A stretch of DNA of 34,876 nt from Candidatus Lokiarchaeota archaeon. Its GTDB lineage: Archaea > Asgardarchaeota > Thorarchaeia > Thorarchaeales > Thorarchaeaceae. Of the stretch, positions 7,766-15,990 are shown one piece after another. The stretch spans positions 1-34,876 of the forward strand of contig WJIL01000129.1 in assembly GCA_014730275.1 (NCBI GenBank). The letters run 5' to 3'. The notes beneath the pieces were generated by a model. The model saw nothing but the letters and a program-made list of their open reading frames with translations. It searched no databases and was not told where the DNA came from. Both the position numbers and the translations under genes were made by a program. The number at the start of each line of letters is the position of its first letter. Positions within the stretch are counted from its first letter, which is position 1.

Positions 7766-8605
7766 ATGAAGCTGACTCAAGTCACAGACCGTGTATATGC
7801 CGACACAACTGGAGAAAATGCTGGCAACTATGGCATTGTGGTTTTGGACGATGAAGTGGTTGTTGTTGATAGCGGTATGTACCATACGCTTACTTCTGAT
7901 TTCAGAGAAGAAGTCGAGAACGAATTCGGGCTTCCTATTTTGAAGATGGTCTTGACTCACTACCATCCTGACCATCTGTTCGGAGCACAAGCATTGAACC
8001 CTGTAAGCGTCATAGCTTCAGCTCCTACCCTTGCTATATGTAAAGAGCTTGTGGAGAATGAATGGCGAAAAGAGAAACTCGTAGCACAGGCCAAGAAGAA
8101 CAAGGATGAACGTCCAGAAATGTGGAAGGCTGCGCAGGAACTCGAGCTCAAGCTTCCTGATATCATATTCAAGGAACGCCTCCAAATTGGTTCTGATAAT
8201 AACATGACAGTTGAACTAACGGGCGGTCATACCAAGGGGTCATCTATAGCCATCGTAGAGCCAGATCATGTGATTTTCGCAGGAGATTTGGTTTTTCAGG
8301 GCTCATTCCCATATGCCGGAGATCCAACCTGTAATCCTGATGATTGGCTAGACGCTTTGGAAGGGATCAAAGATGCAGAAGCAGAACAAATAGTTCCCGG
8401 CCACGGTGAGCTTTGCGGGAATGATGAAATTGATCGGCACGTCAAGTTCCTAAGGAGTCTGAGGAGAGAAGTACTAGGGGCAATAGACGAAAATCTTACT
8501 CCAGAAGAATTCATGGACCAAGGTCGCACACCAAGCTATTATGATGAAAAATCCGAAGGGCGTGAAAAAAGCGCAGTAGAGCATTGGTTCGAGTTCTATA
8601 AATAG
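7766..8605 (+). CDS. Metallo-beta-lactamase-fold hydrolase
   Basis: A 279-residue MBL-fold protein with an intact dinuclear metal site: HYHPDH at 65-70 (H65, H67, D69, H70), H154 in TGGHTKGSS, D174 in FAGDLVF, and H213 in VPGHGEL. The N-terminal VYADTTGENAGNYGIVVLDD, with VVVDSG at 33-38, is the usual start of the fold. The aspartate after strand 6 and the absence of a beta-CASP insert place it with glyoxalase II/quorum-lactonase/alkylsulfatase-like hydrolases rather than RNA-processing nucleases. A helical segment at about 85-130 carries many Lys/Glu residues. The substrate is unknown. It begins 76 bases after the radical SAM gene. Confidence 0.88.
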   Translation: MKLTQVTDRVYADTTGENAGNYGIVVLDDEVVVVDSGMYHTLTSDFREEVENEFGLPILKMVLTHYHPDHLFGAQALNPVSVIASAPTLAICKELVENEWRKEKLVAQAKKNKDERPEMWKAAQELELKLPDIIFKERLQIGSDNNMTVELTGGHTKGSSIAIVEPDHVIFAGDLVFQGSFPYAGDPTCNPDDWLDALEGIKDAEAEQIVPGHGELCGNDEIDRHVKFLRSLRREVLGAIDENLTPEEFMDQGRTPSYYDEKSEGREKSAVEHWFEFYK

Positions 8606-8712
8606 ATTCCATTTCCAACGCAGGTGATGGAAACACTGCCAAAGAACATAGCCTTATAGGCGGACATTTGAGTGATTACTTCAAAGGCACATAAGCAACG
8701 AGGATTTTCGAT

Positions 8713-9882
8713 TTGGCTATTGACCGAGATTACCCGAACCGCGTAATCAGTTACCCAACTTTTGGTGAGCTGAGTGAGATTCTGGCAAAGGACTTTGACT
8801 TGATAGAAAGCTCGATGCAATATGGTATGCCAACTTTCGTGGTGCGCTGGCCCGGTTATGAGATTCCATCAATTGAACACCAGCGCGATGTCTTCAACAA
8901 ACTGGAGAAAGAAGCGGACAGATATCGGCTTTGGCCGGTTGTTCGTTGGAAAGACGAAGAATCAGGTGAATACTTCATTCGTTTTGCTCCACAGCAAAAG
9001 GAAGAAGAGGGCGATATGCGCATCAATTATGCCCTCTTCGTGGCAACTCTAGCTACAATCAGTCTTGCTGGATTTCTGCAAGCTACGAGCCCTGTCTTTT
9101 TGACATTGTTCTATCCTAATGGCTGGAATCTATGGGACCTTGCGTTTGTGACTGGAACCTTCCTGCTTGCTCTTATGGGCATAGTTTTCACACATGAAAT
9201 GGGTCATTATCTTACTGCGAAAAGACGTGGCATCGATTCCTCGGCACCCTATTTCATACCTGGTTTACCTCAGATTGGTGGAACCTTTGGTGCTTTTATT
9301 CAACAGAAAAGCCCTCCACAGAACCGTAGGGACCTTTTCGACCTCGGTCTTGCTGGACCTTTAGCTGGATTCGCTGTAACACTGGTTGTTCTTGTAGCTG
9401 GTTTTCTGATGTCGGTTCCTGTAACTGCTGAGCAGCTAGAAGCAATAGACGCAGCCTTTCCCAATATGACAGGATCCCTACCGGTACCTTACCTGTTTGT
9501 TATACTGGAGATGGTTTTCTCTGATTTCATACCACCGGGTGGTACAATCTATCTTCATCCAATAGCTTTTGCAAGCTGGGTTGGTTGTCTTGTGACCGCA
9601 CTCAATCTCTTTCCAGCGGGTCAGCTTGACGGTGGTCATGCGCTACGAGCCATTGTAGGGCCCAAGAAGCACAAGTACATCGGGTATGCTGCTATTGCTG
9701 TGATGTTCTTGATGGGCATCTACCTCATGGCCATCTTGGTGCTGTTCCTATCACGTGGAGAGCATCCTGGACCACTCAATGATACGGTACCTGTCTCAAA
9801 GACTAGGATTGCCCTGTTTGTGTTAGCAATCATTGTTGTTGCACTATCTATCCCCCCATTGTGGCAGACCTTCACTTTCTAG
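8713..9882 (+). CDS. Site-2 protease (M50 family, EGY-like)
   Basis: A 389-residue intramembrane zinc metalloprotease. HEMGH at 161-165 binds zinc and supplies the catalytic Glu. NLFPAGQLDGGH at 298-309 gives the third ligand, D306. FIPGLPQIGGTFGAFIQQKS resembles the stretch after the active helix in the plant/cyanobacterial EGY branch of S2P. Residues 1-100 form a soluble domain (alpha/beta, ending FIRFAPQQKEEEG), and the remainder has about eight hydrophobic helices. S2Ps cleave membrane-anchored regulators; no obvious anti-sigma-like substrate is encoded nearby. It starts at TTG 8713 with ACGAGGA about 9 bases upstream. An imperfect stem-loop follows the stop. Confidence 0.92.
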   Translation: MAIDRDYPNRVISYPTFGELSEILAKDFDLIESSMQYGMPTFVVRWPGYEIPSIEHQRDVFNKLEKEADRYRLWPVVRWKDEESGEYFIRFAPQQKEEEGDMRINYALFVATLATISLAGFLQATSPVFLTLFYPNGWNLWDLAFVTGTFLLALMGIVFTHEMGHYLTAKRRGIDSSAPYFIPGLPQIGGTFGAFIQQKSPPQNRRDLFDLGLAGPLAGFAVTLVVLVAGFLMSVPVTAEQLEAIDAAFPNMTGSLPVPYLFVILEMVFSDFIPPGGTIYLHPIAFASWVGCLVTALNLFPAGQLDGGHALRAIVGPKKHKYIGYAAIAVMFLMGIYLMAILVLFLSRGEHPGPLNDTVPVSKTRIALFVLAIIVVALSIPPLWQTFTF

Positions 9883-9907
9883 GAAGTCTGAGCAACAATC
9901 AAAATAC

Positions 9908-9935
9908 GACCGGCTCGAGGGTGCGAGTTCTGGTC
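9908..9935. terminator. Imperfect stem-loop between convergent genes
   Basis: GACC (9908-9911) pairs with GGTC (9932-9935), and inside it CTCG (9914-9917) pairs with CGAG (9924-9927), with a small asymmetric internal loop. It lies 26 bases after the site-2 protease stop and 50 bases from the end of the converging gene. Confidence 0.35.
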
Positions 9936-9984
9936 AAAGTGCCCTCCAGTTTGGTTATTGCAGAGGAATTCTTTAGTTTAACAT

Positions 9985-10632
9985 TCAGTCATAATAGACT
10001 ACACCCATCTCAGAGTAGTCATCTTCTTCCTCGGAGTTTTCATCGTCTTCTTCATCGCAGCGCCCAAATACTATCCTTGTAGCCCATTTGAATAAATAAC
10101 CAAGAAGAACGAAAAGAGAGAATAGCATTGAATATCCAGCAAGTAACGTAATGATTGGAAATACCCAGCCGGATGTATCTGGCAAATCCCGGTAGATGAG
10201 GACCTCCCAATAGTCTCCTTTTTCGAGCTCACCCGAGATAGTCAGGTTCGTTGCTGATTTGGGTTTGATCGTTAATTCTAATCTTCCCAGTGCATATGCG
10301 GCAGAATTTTCACTCGCATGAGATTCGTCGTTCATCTCTTGAGACGCGCGTTCTGTGCTGTTTACGAATATGGCCGCGTATCCTCTGATTGAAGCTGTCC
10401 ACCAATCTCTATCAACGAAAGAAACTTCCAGCTCATACGAATGGTTCCCCTCAAGCATAATGCTCAGTCGAACCAAGCTATCTTCGGAAGTTTTGTGCAA
10501 ATAGCAGTGCTGTTCTTCGACTTGACGGTCAAGTGCTAGGTTATGTTCGATTAACCCTTCCCAAATACCCATACTTAGACCAACCCACAGCATTATCATG
10601 AGCCATCTTCTTTTTCCCCCGGGAAGATTCAT
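9985..10632 (-). CDS. Hypothetical surface protein with C-terminal membrane anchor and acidic tail
   Basis: A 215-residue protein. Residues 10-27 are hydrophobic (signal anchor or uncleaved signal), about 30-150 form a soluble beta-rich domain with NHS, NST and NLT sequons, 156-182 are a second membrane helix, and 192-206 are almost entirely Asp/Glu. The layout predicts an outside domain held by two helices with a short acidic cytoplasmic tail ending MGVVYYD. No family is recognised. A TATA-like inverted repeat lies 24-39 bases before the ATG. It converges on the site-2 protease gene. A sensor or accessory subunit is possible but unsupported. Confidence 0.7.
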   Translation of the reverse strand: MNLPGGKRRWLMIMLWVGLSMGIWEGLIEHNLALDRQVEEQHCYLHKTSEDSLVRLSIMLEGNHSYELEVSFVDRDWWTASIRGYAAIFVNSTERASQEMNDESHASENSAAYALGRLELTIKPKSATNLTISGELEKGDYWEVLIYRDLPDTSGWVFPIITLLAGYSMLFSLFVLLGYLFKWATRIVFGRCDEEDDENSEEEDDYSEMGVVYYD

Positions 10633-10655
10633 TACCTATCTCACATCTACTATCC

Positions 10656-10671
10656 CTATATCGCAATATAG
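10656..10671 (-). promoter_or_regulatory. TATA-like inverted repeat before the 10632 gene
   Basis: CTATAT-CGCA-ATATAG is an inverted repeat with 6-base arms, placed where the TATA box should be for the minus-strand gene starting at 10632. It would give a very short leader. Confidence 0.4.
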
Positions 10672-10752
10672 AGTTTACCGGTTATTCGATGAGATGTTCA
10701 AGAGAAGAAGTAGTACAAGAAGAAGTAGAGATGACCCACAAGAAAGTAAGCA

Positions 10753-10772
10753 AGGACAACGAAAGTTGTCCT
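10753..10772 (-). terminator. Hairpin downstream of tbp
   Basis: AGGACAAC and GTTGTCCT form a perfect 8-base stem around a GAAA loop (TTTC when read on the tbp strand). It lies 38 bases after the TBP stop codon, and a pyrimidine-rich stretch follows on the minus strand. It is likely a transcription terminator or a 3'-end stabilising hairpin. Read on the plus strand the loop is a GNRA tetraloop. Confidence 0.55.
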
Positions 10773-10810
10773 CACTTCGTATTTGGTATTGAACCAGTTT
10801 CAGATTTGCT

Positions 10811-11419
10811 TTAGAATTCGAGGACAATCTCTTCTTCTTCTTCGTCCTCTTCTAGCCTCATTACTCCAAGCTCAAGTAAGCGATCCATGACTTTGTGTGC
10901 CGCTTCATCAATTTGAGGTTCGAACTTGGCTCCAGTGATGACAAGTTTGCCTGACCCAAAGAGGAGAATAACCACTCTTGGGTCTCGCATCCTGTAAATA
11001 AGACCAGGGAATTGCTCGGGCTCGTACAAAGTGTTTTCCAAAGTCATCGCTGCAAGTTCAAGATTAAGCTCGTATCCAAGACTGGCACTGGCAACAATAT
11101 TTTGAACGACGATAATTGGCTTGCCGGTGATTTCGATACCTGCTTCACGGATATTCTTGACAATCTTGTGAACGGCTCTCTTAGATTCTTTCTCACTCTT
11201 CGCTCCGGTACATACCATCTTCCCGCTGTTGAAGATGAGTGTAGCAGTCTTTGGTTTCTTGAGTCTGTAAACAAGGCCTGGAAACTGCTCAGGATCAAAC
11301 TCGACGTTTGGCATTGTAGCAGCGATTTCGTCGAGATCAAGTCTCTGATTCAAGATTACTGATGCAACAACGTTCTCGATTTTCGTGGTTGGCTCTGGTT
11401 TTGGCTTATCTTCTGCCAT
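10811..11419 (-). CDS. tbp: TATA-box-binding protein
   Basis: A 202-residue TBP, close to the usual archaeal length plus tails. It has two direct repeats: IENVVASVILNQRLDLDEIA to about 96, and VQNIVASASLGYELNLELAA to about 188. Each carries FPGLVYR or FPGLIYR and an F-x-S-GK-x-V-x-TGAK motif (NSGKMVCTGAK, GSGKLVITGAK). It binds promoter TATA boxes and recruits TFB and RNA polymerase. The C-terminus is an acidic tail (EEDEEEEE), and the N-terminus is Lys/Pro/Glu-rich. Start: ATG 11419 has GGAGG nine bases upstream. The in-frame ATG at 11428 directly touches the same GGAGG, so the inner ATG is preferred. Its own promoter has two facing TATA boxes. Confidence 0.97.
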   Translation of the reverse strand: MAEDKPKPEPTTKIENVVASVILNQRLDLDEIAATMPNVEFDPEQFPGLVYRLKKPKTATLIFNSGKMVCTGAKSEKESKRAVHKIVKNIREAGIEITGKPIIVVQNIVASASLGYELNLELAAMTLENTLYEPEQFPGLIYRMRDPRVVILLFGSGKLVITGAKFEPQIDEAAHKVMDRLLELGVMRLEEDEEEEEIVLEF

Positions 11420-11436
11420 TATGGTCATCCTCCGCC

Positions 11437-11474
11437 TTTATATATGGAATGCGACTGGTCCGGTCATATATAAA
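11437..11474 (-). promoter_or_regulatory. tbp promoter with paired inverted TATA boxes
   Basis: TTTATATATG (reading 11474 to 11465 on the minus strand) is a strong TATA box, preceded by an A/G-rich BRE-like AAAAAGGGA. An exact reverse-complement copy lies at 11446-11437, 18 bases downstream, over the expected transcription start and just before GGCGGAGG and the tbp start. Both sites can in principle bind TBP. Confidence 0.65.
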
Positions 11475-11542
11475 TCCCTTTTTAAATGCCACGAAAGGAA
11501 GCGTTTAGTTTTCTCAAGAAATACTACTTACGAGTCGTTTCC

Positions 11543-12211
11543 TTATACATGCGTGCTTCGAGGTCGATTTGTGCCCGCATTCTTCTTCAAATAGGTATGA
11601 ACCACATTCCACACTCTTTTAGTGACATCTTGGACAGGCGGCGTTGCATCGATTATTTGAGCATTGCTCAGATTCTTTTCTATCCATCTGAAAATCTTTC
11701 TGACTTCGGTGAGATATTCCGGATCTTCGAAGTAGTTCGGCTTTCCGTTTTCTCTGTCGTTTATTCTGCTCAAGCCTATTTCAGGAGCAACATCGAGAAT
11801 TAGTATAAGATCTGGACGTGGTGCAAAATCATTTAATTTCATAATTTCCTCTGGGTCGATTCCTAGTGCACCTTGATATGCTACATTTGAAAGATAGTAT
11901 CGGTCCAAGATGACCACTTTACCATCAGAAAGAGCGGGTTTGATGTATTTCTCAACATCGATTTTTCTATCTTCAATGAAGTAATTCAGTTCTTCTCTAG
12001 GGTCTACAGAACGACCGTGTATGGCCAGATTCCTGATTTTTTTCCCCCACTTGCTGTTTGTTGGCTCATGCAATCTGACGGGGTCATAGCCTTCTTCTTC
12101 AAGCCGATCTTCCAGCTTCTTTGCTTGAGTAGTTTTCCCTGTTCCGTCAATCCCTTCTATAACAAAAAGGAAACCGGTGCTATGGTCTTCTCTCCCATCA
12201 TGATTACTCAT
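11543..12211 (-). CDS. tmk: Thymidylate (dTMP) kinase
   Basis: A 222-residue P-loop kinase that phosphorylates dTMP to dTDP. FVIEGIDGTGKTTQAKKL holds the Walker A motif (20-28), HEPTNSKWGKKIR is the dTMP-binding region, VVILDRYYLSNVAYQGA contains the DR-Y motif (103-105), LILILD (135-140) leads to the adenine-side strand, and INDRENGKPNYFE forms the LID with its arginine. Length is normal with a short polar N-terminal extension (about 13 residues). It lies upstream of tbp on the same strand, separated by 115 bases that contain the strong tbp promoter, so the genes are probably transcribed separately. Confidence 0.95.
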   Translation of the reverse strand: MSNHDGREDHSTGFLFVIEGIDGTGKTTQAKKLEDRLEEEGYDPVRLHEPTNSKWGKKIRNLAIHGRSVDPREELNYFIEDRKIDVEKYIKPALSDGKVVILDRYYLSNVAYQGALGIDPEEIMKLNDFAPRPDLILILDVAPEIGLSRINDRENGKPNYFEDPEYLTEVRKIFRWIEKNLSNAQIIDATPPVQDVTKRVWNVVHTYLKKNAGTNRPRSTHV

Positions 12212-12516
12212 TCAACAATCCTCTTCGGCCAGGTTACCTGAATTTCATATTAAGCGTTTGGTGGCACTGATGCAGCTTTGTTCTCATTTCTCTTCGGTTT
12301 CTATATTCGGGCACGAGCCTTCAACTATCCGAAACTTAATAGAGCGTCTTCTAACCGGATTTCTTGAGACTGTTAGAAGCAACTGTCTAAGGACCACTAC
12401 CGCTGGTGGCGTTGCTCAGTGGACACTGGGAAACCCTTTTATGGTGTATAAGGTTTCGACGCCGCCAAGCGATTCAGTAGTCTATTTCATCATCTAGCTC
12501 AGAGAGTGACACCTGA
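12212..12516. other. Intergenic region between tmk and the surface-protein gene
   Basis: 305 bases between divergent genes, with no convincing coding frame (an 79-codon plus-strand frame at 12258-12497 is low-complexity and unlike any family). CTTCTAAC (12348-12355) and GTTAGAAG (12372-12379) form an 8-base inverted repeat with a 16-base loop. AACCCTTTTATGG near 12432-12444 resembles a BRE/TATA pair for the surface-protein gene and would give a leader of about 50 bases. I see no tRNA. Confidence 0.45.
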
Positions 12517-14442
12517 ATGATTTCAAGAAGAAGAACCATCGCATTTGTTCTGGCGTTTCTAGTATTCGTGAACCTAGTAGGCACCGCTTCATTAGTCGAG
12601 CAGGGCGGAGTTGAAGTAACAACTTCACCGTCATCGGGTTTTGAAGTTTCAGCAACCGATTTGCTTGTTCTCAATGAGACTTGGACCGATTTGGATTTCG
12701 ATGATGATGATTTGGTGTTCCACGTTTACAACCACTCAACTGCATATCCGATTGCGGATGCAAATGTATCCCTTTACAACACGACTGATATGACGCTATA
12801 CCAGTCAAAAGCGACAGGTGGCCTCGGTGAAGCTCGTTTTGAAGATATTCCAGTTGGAAACTATACCTGGAATGTAACTCTTGAAAATGCTCAAGGTGAT
12901 TATGATCCGACTGCCTACCAGACGGGTGTATTCCACTCCGACGGGCCCGAAGCGATTACGAATGTAGAAATCGGGAACCTTGACTGGGATAACGATGATG
13001 ATGATCTTAATGCGACCATTCTTGCTAAGAATGGAGATCCTGCTGAAGGCTTGAACTTCACTGTCTACGATCGAGATGCATCCACGGTGTATAATGAAAC
13101 GACAGTAGATGCAGATGGTGTGGTTTACTTGGAAGATATCCCCGAAGGCAACTACACATGGTATCTAACAGTTGCATCAGGTGACTATGACGGCTATGTG
13201 CTGAATCAAGAGAATTTCACAGCAGATGGAACAACAATCATGGTTGAACAGCATGTTGGACCTGTTGCAGGTGATCCTGATTACTATGATTTAGACATAT
13301 TCATCGGCTATGAAAACACATTAGATCCCATTGCAGGTGCGCTTGTCAATGTTACCTACAAGAACGGTACGGTAATTGATACACGGGTAACAGGAACCAA
13401 TGGCACACTCGTATTCAAGGACTTGCCTGTTGCATTCATCAACTGGACAGTAACCCTCTCGGGCGAGCATTTGGGCCTAAGTCCTTATTCGTATAATCTG
13501 ACTCAGGTTTCAGCAGATATTCGAAGCCCAAATCTAGTATCACCTGGGAACCAAGAGTTTCTAGTTGGAACGCCCAATATGACATTGACGTGGCAACTCG
13601 AGGATGAGTATCCTCTGAACATCAGCCTCTACGTTGATGGGTCCTTGGAAGACAATGAAACATGGAACAGCAGCTCCTATGAATACACGTTCAACATGAC
13701 CGGCTATGAACTGGGAATGTATGATGTTACCATAGAGGCCTTGGACCAGAACCAAAACTTGGCCAGCGATAGTATTTCAGTACTTGTCTATGAGAACGTA
13801 ACTCCCGTTGTTGAAGGTCCGGATGAAACCATTGAGTTCTACTATACTCAAACAGGTTATTCGATAACTTGGAATGTTACAGATGAACATATGGACAGCT
13901 ATCGAATACTCAGAAATGGTACTGTCGTGAAATCTGGAACTCTTAACCCTGATCAACCCCGAGTCACAGTTTCCCTTGATGGTCTGGGTATTGGCCTATA
14001 CGAGTACTCTCTGATTGCGAATGATACGAGTGGCAATACAGGTATGGACAATGTCACTGTGAAAGTCAAGAGAGATGATATTGTACCACTAGTCGTGTAT
14101 GCCCCACCAGAGATTCACTACTTTAGAGGTAGACAGAATCTGGTTCGGAATTGGACTGTTACGGATGAATTCAAATCAAACTACTCCATTAAAGTGGACG
14201 GATTCATTGCTGAATCCGGAGCTTGGGACTCGGAAACAATCGAGTTTGATTTCGGCGGCTTATCTGATGGTGTTCATTGGGTTGTTCTCATAGTTGAGGA
14301 CCTTGGTGGCAATACCGTACAATCATCTGTAAAGGTAGTCGTATCTCCACCTTTGGTCGAAACCTACTTGCTTGGTGCAGGCGTAATTGGTGGTATCGTC
14401 CTTGTTGCAGCTGTGATTGTCTGGTATGTTCGATATAGGTGA
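12517..14442 (+). CDS. Membrane-anchored, glycosylation-rich surface protein with two repeat types
   Basis: A 641-residue surface protein. Residues 1-25 are a signal peptide (basic RRR then hydrophobic). Three carboxypeptidase-regulatory/Cna-B-like units follow at about 59-135, 155-235 and 256-330, each with an N-x-S/T-rich first strand and a D(I/L)P-x-G-NYTW-type turn (DIPVGNYTWNVT, DIPEGNYTWYLT, DLPVAFINWTVT). Three Ig-like units then begin TWQLEDE, TWNVTDE and NWTVTDE (about 358-426, 451-518, 545-610). Residues 617-637 are a membrane helix ending YVRYR. There are more than two dozen N-x-S/T sequons and acidic DDDD runs at the front of units 1 and 2 that could bind calcium. It probably forms part of the S-layer or cell coat (inference). 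Confidence 0.85.
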   Translation: MISRRRTIAFVLAFLVFVNLVGTASLVEQGGVEVTTSPSSGFEVSATDLLVLNETWTDLDFDDDDLVFHVYNHSTAYPIADANVSLYNTTDMTLYQSKATGGLGEARFEDIPVGNYTWNVTLENAQGDYDPTAYQTGVFHSDGPEAITNVEIGNLDWDNDDDDLNATILAKNGDPAEGLNFTVYDRDASTVYNETTVDADGVVYLEDIPEGNYTWYLTVASGDYDGYVLNQENFTADGTTIMVEQHVGPVAGDPDYYDLDIFIGYENTLDPIAGALVNVTYKNGTVIDTRVTGTNGTLVFKDLPVAFINWTVTLSGEHLGLSPYSYNLTQVSADIRSPNLVSPGNQEFLVGTPNMTLTWQLEDEYPLNISLYVDGSLEDNETWNSSSYEYTFNMTGYELGMYDVTIEALDQNQNLASDSISVLVYENVTPVVEGPDETIEFYYTQTGYSITWNVTDEHMDSYRILRNGTVVKSGTLNPDQPRVTVSLDGLGIGLYEYSLIANDTSGNTGMDNVTVKVKRDDIVPLVVYAPPEIHYFRGRQNLVRNWTVTDEFKSNYSIKVDGFIAESGAWDSETIEFDFGGLSDGVHWVVLIVEDLGGNTVQSSVKVVVSPPLVETYLLGAGVIGGIVLVAAVIVWYVRYR

Positions 14443-14550
14443 TAGTACCCTCTCGTCTGATTCAATGCCGTCATCCTTTTATTCGAACAGAGGAGCGGTT
14501 CACTAGAAGGAACCAATTCATCAGATACTCTACCTTGTTTGGTGTTGATT

Positions 14551-15846
14551 ATGAAATTCACTCCTGTCGAAGAGATTCTTGAAGGCGAGCTGATTGACAA
14601 AGAAGTCCATCTGAGAGGATGGATTCACAGAATCCGGAAACAGAAGAACATGGTCTTTGCCATTGTACGAGATCATACCGGAGTTATTCAGACGGTCATC
14701 AAGAATAACGCAGTTTCGGAAGATGAATACGAAGCTGCTCAGAAGATGCTAATAGAATCTCTTGTTAAGATTCGTGGGACTGTCAAGGAGGATGCAAGGG
14801 CTAAGGGTGGTTACGAAATCCAAGTATCGAAACTGGAGGTCCTTCACTTTGCTGACGAATTCCCCATTACAGAGGACCAGAGCATAGAGTTTCTAAACGA
14901 CAACCGCCATCTGTGGATGCGCTCGAGAGCCATGACCAATGCTCTCAAGGTCAGGGATGAAGTCTTTCGAGCATCAAGAGAATATCTGCGAAACAATGGA
15001 TTTTTTGAAACCACCTCTCCCATGTTTGTATCTACAATGGGGGAAGAGGGTGCCGAGCTGTTTGAGGTGGATTATTTCGGCGACACAATGTACCTAACTC
15101 AGACTTCTCAGATGCACTTGGAACCCCAACTGTACGCGTTAGAACGAGTGTTCACTCTAGCACCATCTTTCCGTGGTGAGAAATCACGCACTCGCAAGCA
15201 CCTTACCGAATTCTGGCATTTGGAAGCCGAGGAAGCATGGTGCGACCATGACTGTAACATTGAACGTCAGGAAGAACTCATTTCGCATATTTGCCATTCA
15301 GTTGCTGAGAATGAAGAGAAAGCACTGGATGAGATGGAAGTCTCGAGGAACCGGCTTCTCAAAATCGAACCCCCCTTTGACCGGATAACATATTCAGAAG
15401 CGATTGAGTTCTGCCAGGACGCCGGTGTCGAAATCAGCTGGGGTGAAGACATTCGAACGGAAGCAGAAGATGCTCTAACTGAAGGACGGGAGACATTTCT
15501 GTTCATCGAATACTACCCGAAGGAAATCAAAAGCTTCTACATGAAAAACAACGAGAAGGATCCTCGTACATACAAGAATAACGATTTGCTAGCTCCTGAA
15601 GGATTTGGAGAAATCATAGGCGGAAGCCAGAGAGAAGACGATCCTGACATACTTGTAGAGAACATAAAAGCAACCGGTGATGATCCTTCGAAGTATGAAT
15701 GGTTTGTAGACATCCGGAAATACGGCAGTGTTCCACATTCAGGCTTTGGTGTCGGAATAGATCGACTTATTCGATGGATGCTCGATTTAGATCATATTCG
15801 CGATGTGATTCCCTTTCCAAGAACGGTACGCAGAACATACCCGTAG
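14551..15846 (+). CDS. asnS: Asparaginyl-tRNA synthetase
   Basis: A 431-residue class IIb synthetase that charges tRNA-Asn. The N-terminal OB anticodon-binding domain (1-100) contains HLRGWIHRIRKQKNMVFAIV. Motif 2 is FRGEKSRTRKHLTEFWHLEAE in part (about 207-227), and motif 3 is GFGVGIDRLIRWML near the end. The region NRHLWMRS and the SFYMKNNEKDP / FGEIIGGSQRE segment favour AsnRS over AspRS. Start: ATG 14551 gives the conserved N-terminus; the frame is open to TTG 14539, which adds only MVLI. It has its own leader, with a TATA-like CTTTTATTC about 75 bases upstream. An archaeon encoding this may not rely on the Asp-tRNA amidotransferase for Asn. Confidence 0.93.
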   Translation: MKFTPVEEILEGELIDKEVHLRGWIHRIRKQKNMVFAIVRDHTGVIQTVIKNNAVSEDEYEAAQKMLIESLVKIRGTVKEDARAKGGYEIQVSKLEVLHFADEFPITEDQSIEFLNDNRHLWMRSRAMTNALKVRDEVFRASREYLRNNGFFETTSPMFVSTMGEEGAELFEVDYFGDTMYLTQTSQMHLEPQLYALERVFTLAPSFRGEKSRTRKHLTEFWHLEAEEAWCDHDCNIERQEELISHICHSVAENEEKALDEMEVSRNRLLKIEPPFDRITYSEAIEFCQDAGVEISWGEDIRTEAEDALTEGRETFLFIEYYPKEIKSFYMKNNEKDPRTYKNNDLLAPEGFGEIIGGSQREDDPDILVENIKATGDDPSKYEWFVDIRKYGSVPHSGFGVGIDRLIRWMLDLDHIRDVIPFPRTVRRTYP

Positions 15847-15990
15847 AACAGTTTCATTAATTGGCTCCCATGCATCGTATTTTCGATGACTTTGTTCAGA
15901 AGTAACTATAAGCCAATACTCCATAAGGGCATATGGTACATCCAGATTATACCAATTAGATAAAATGCAAAGACAAATGGTGGCAAAATC

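Noticed and set aside
10598-10792. Plus-strand frame of 64 codons between the surface-protein gene and tbp
   Set aside because: It overlaps the start of the minus gene and its promoter, is Arg/Ser-rich and contains the tbp-side hairpin; no ribosome site.
12258-12497. 79-codon plus frame upstream of the surface-protein gene
   Set aside because: It spans the likely promoter at 12432-12444 and has no family resemblance.
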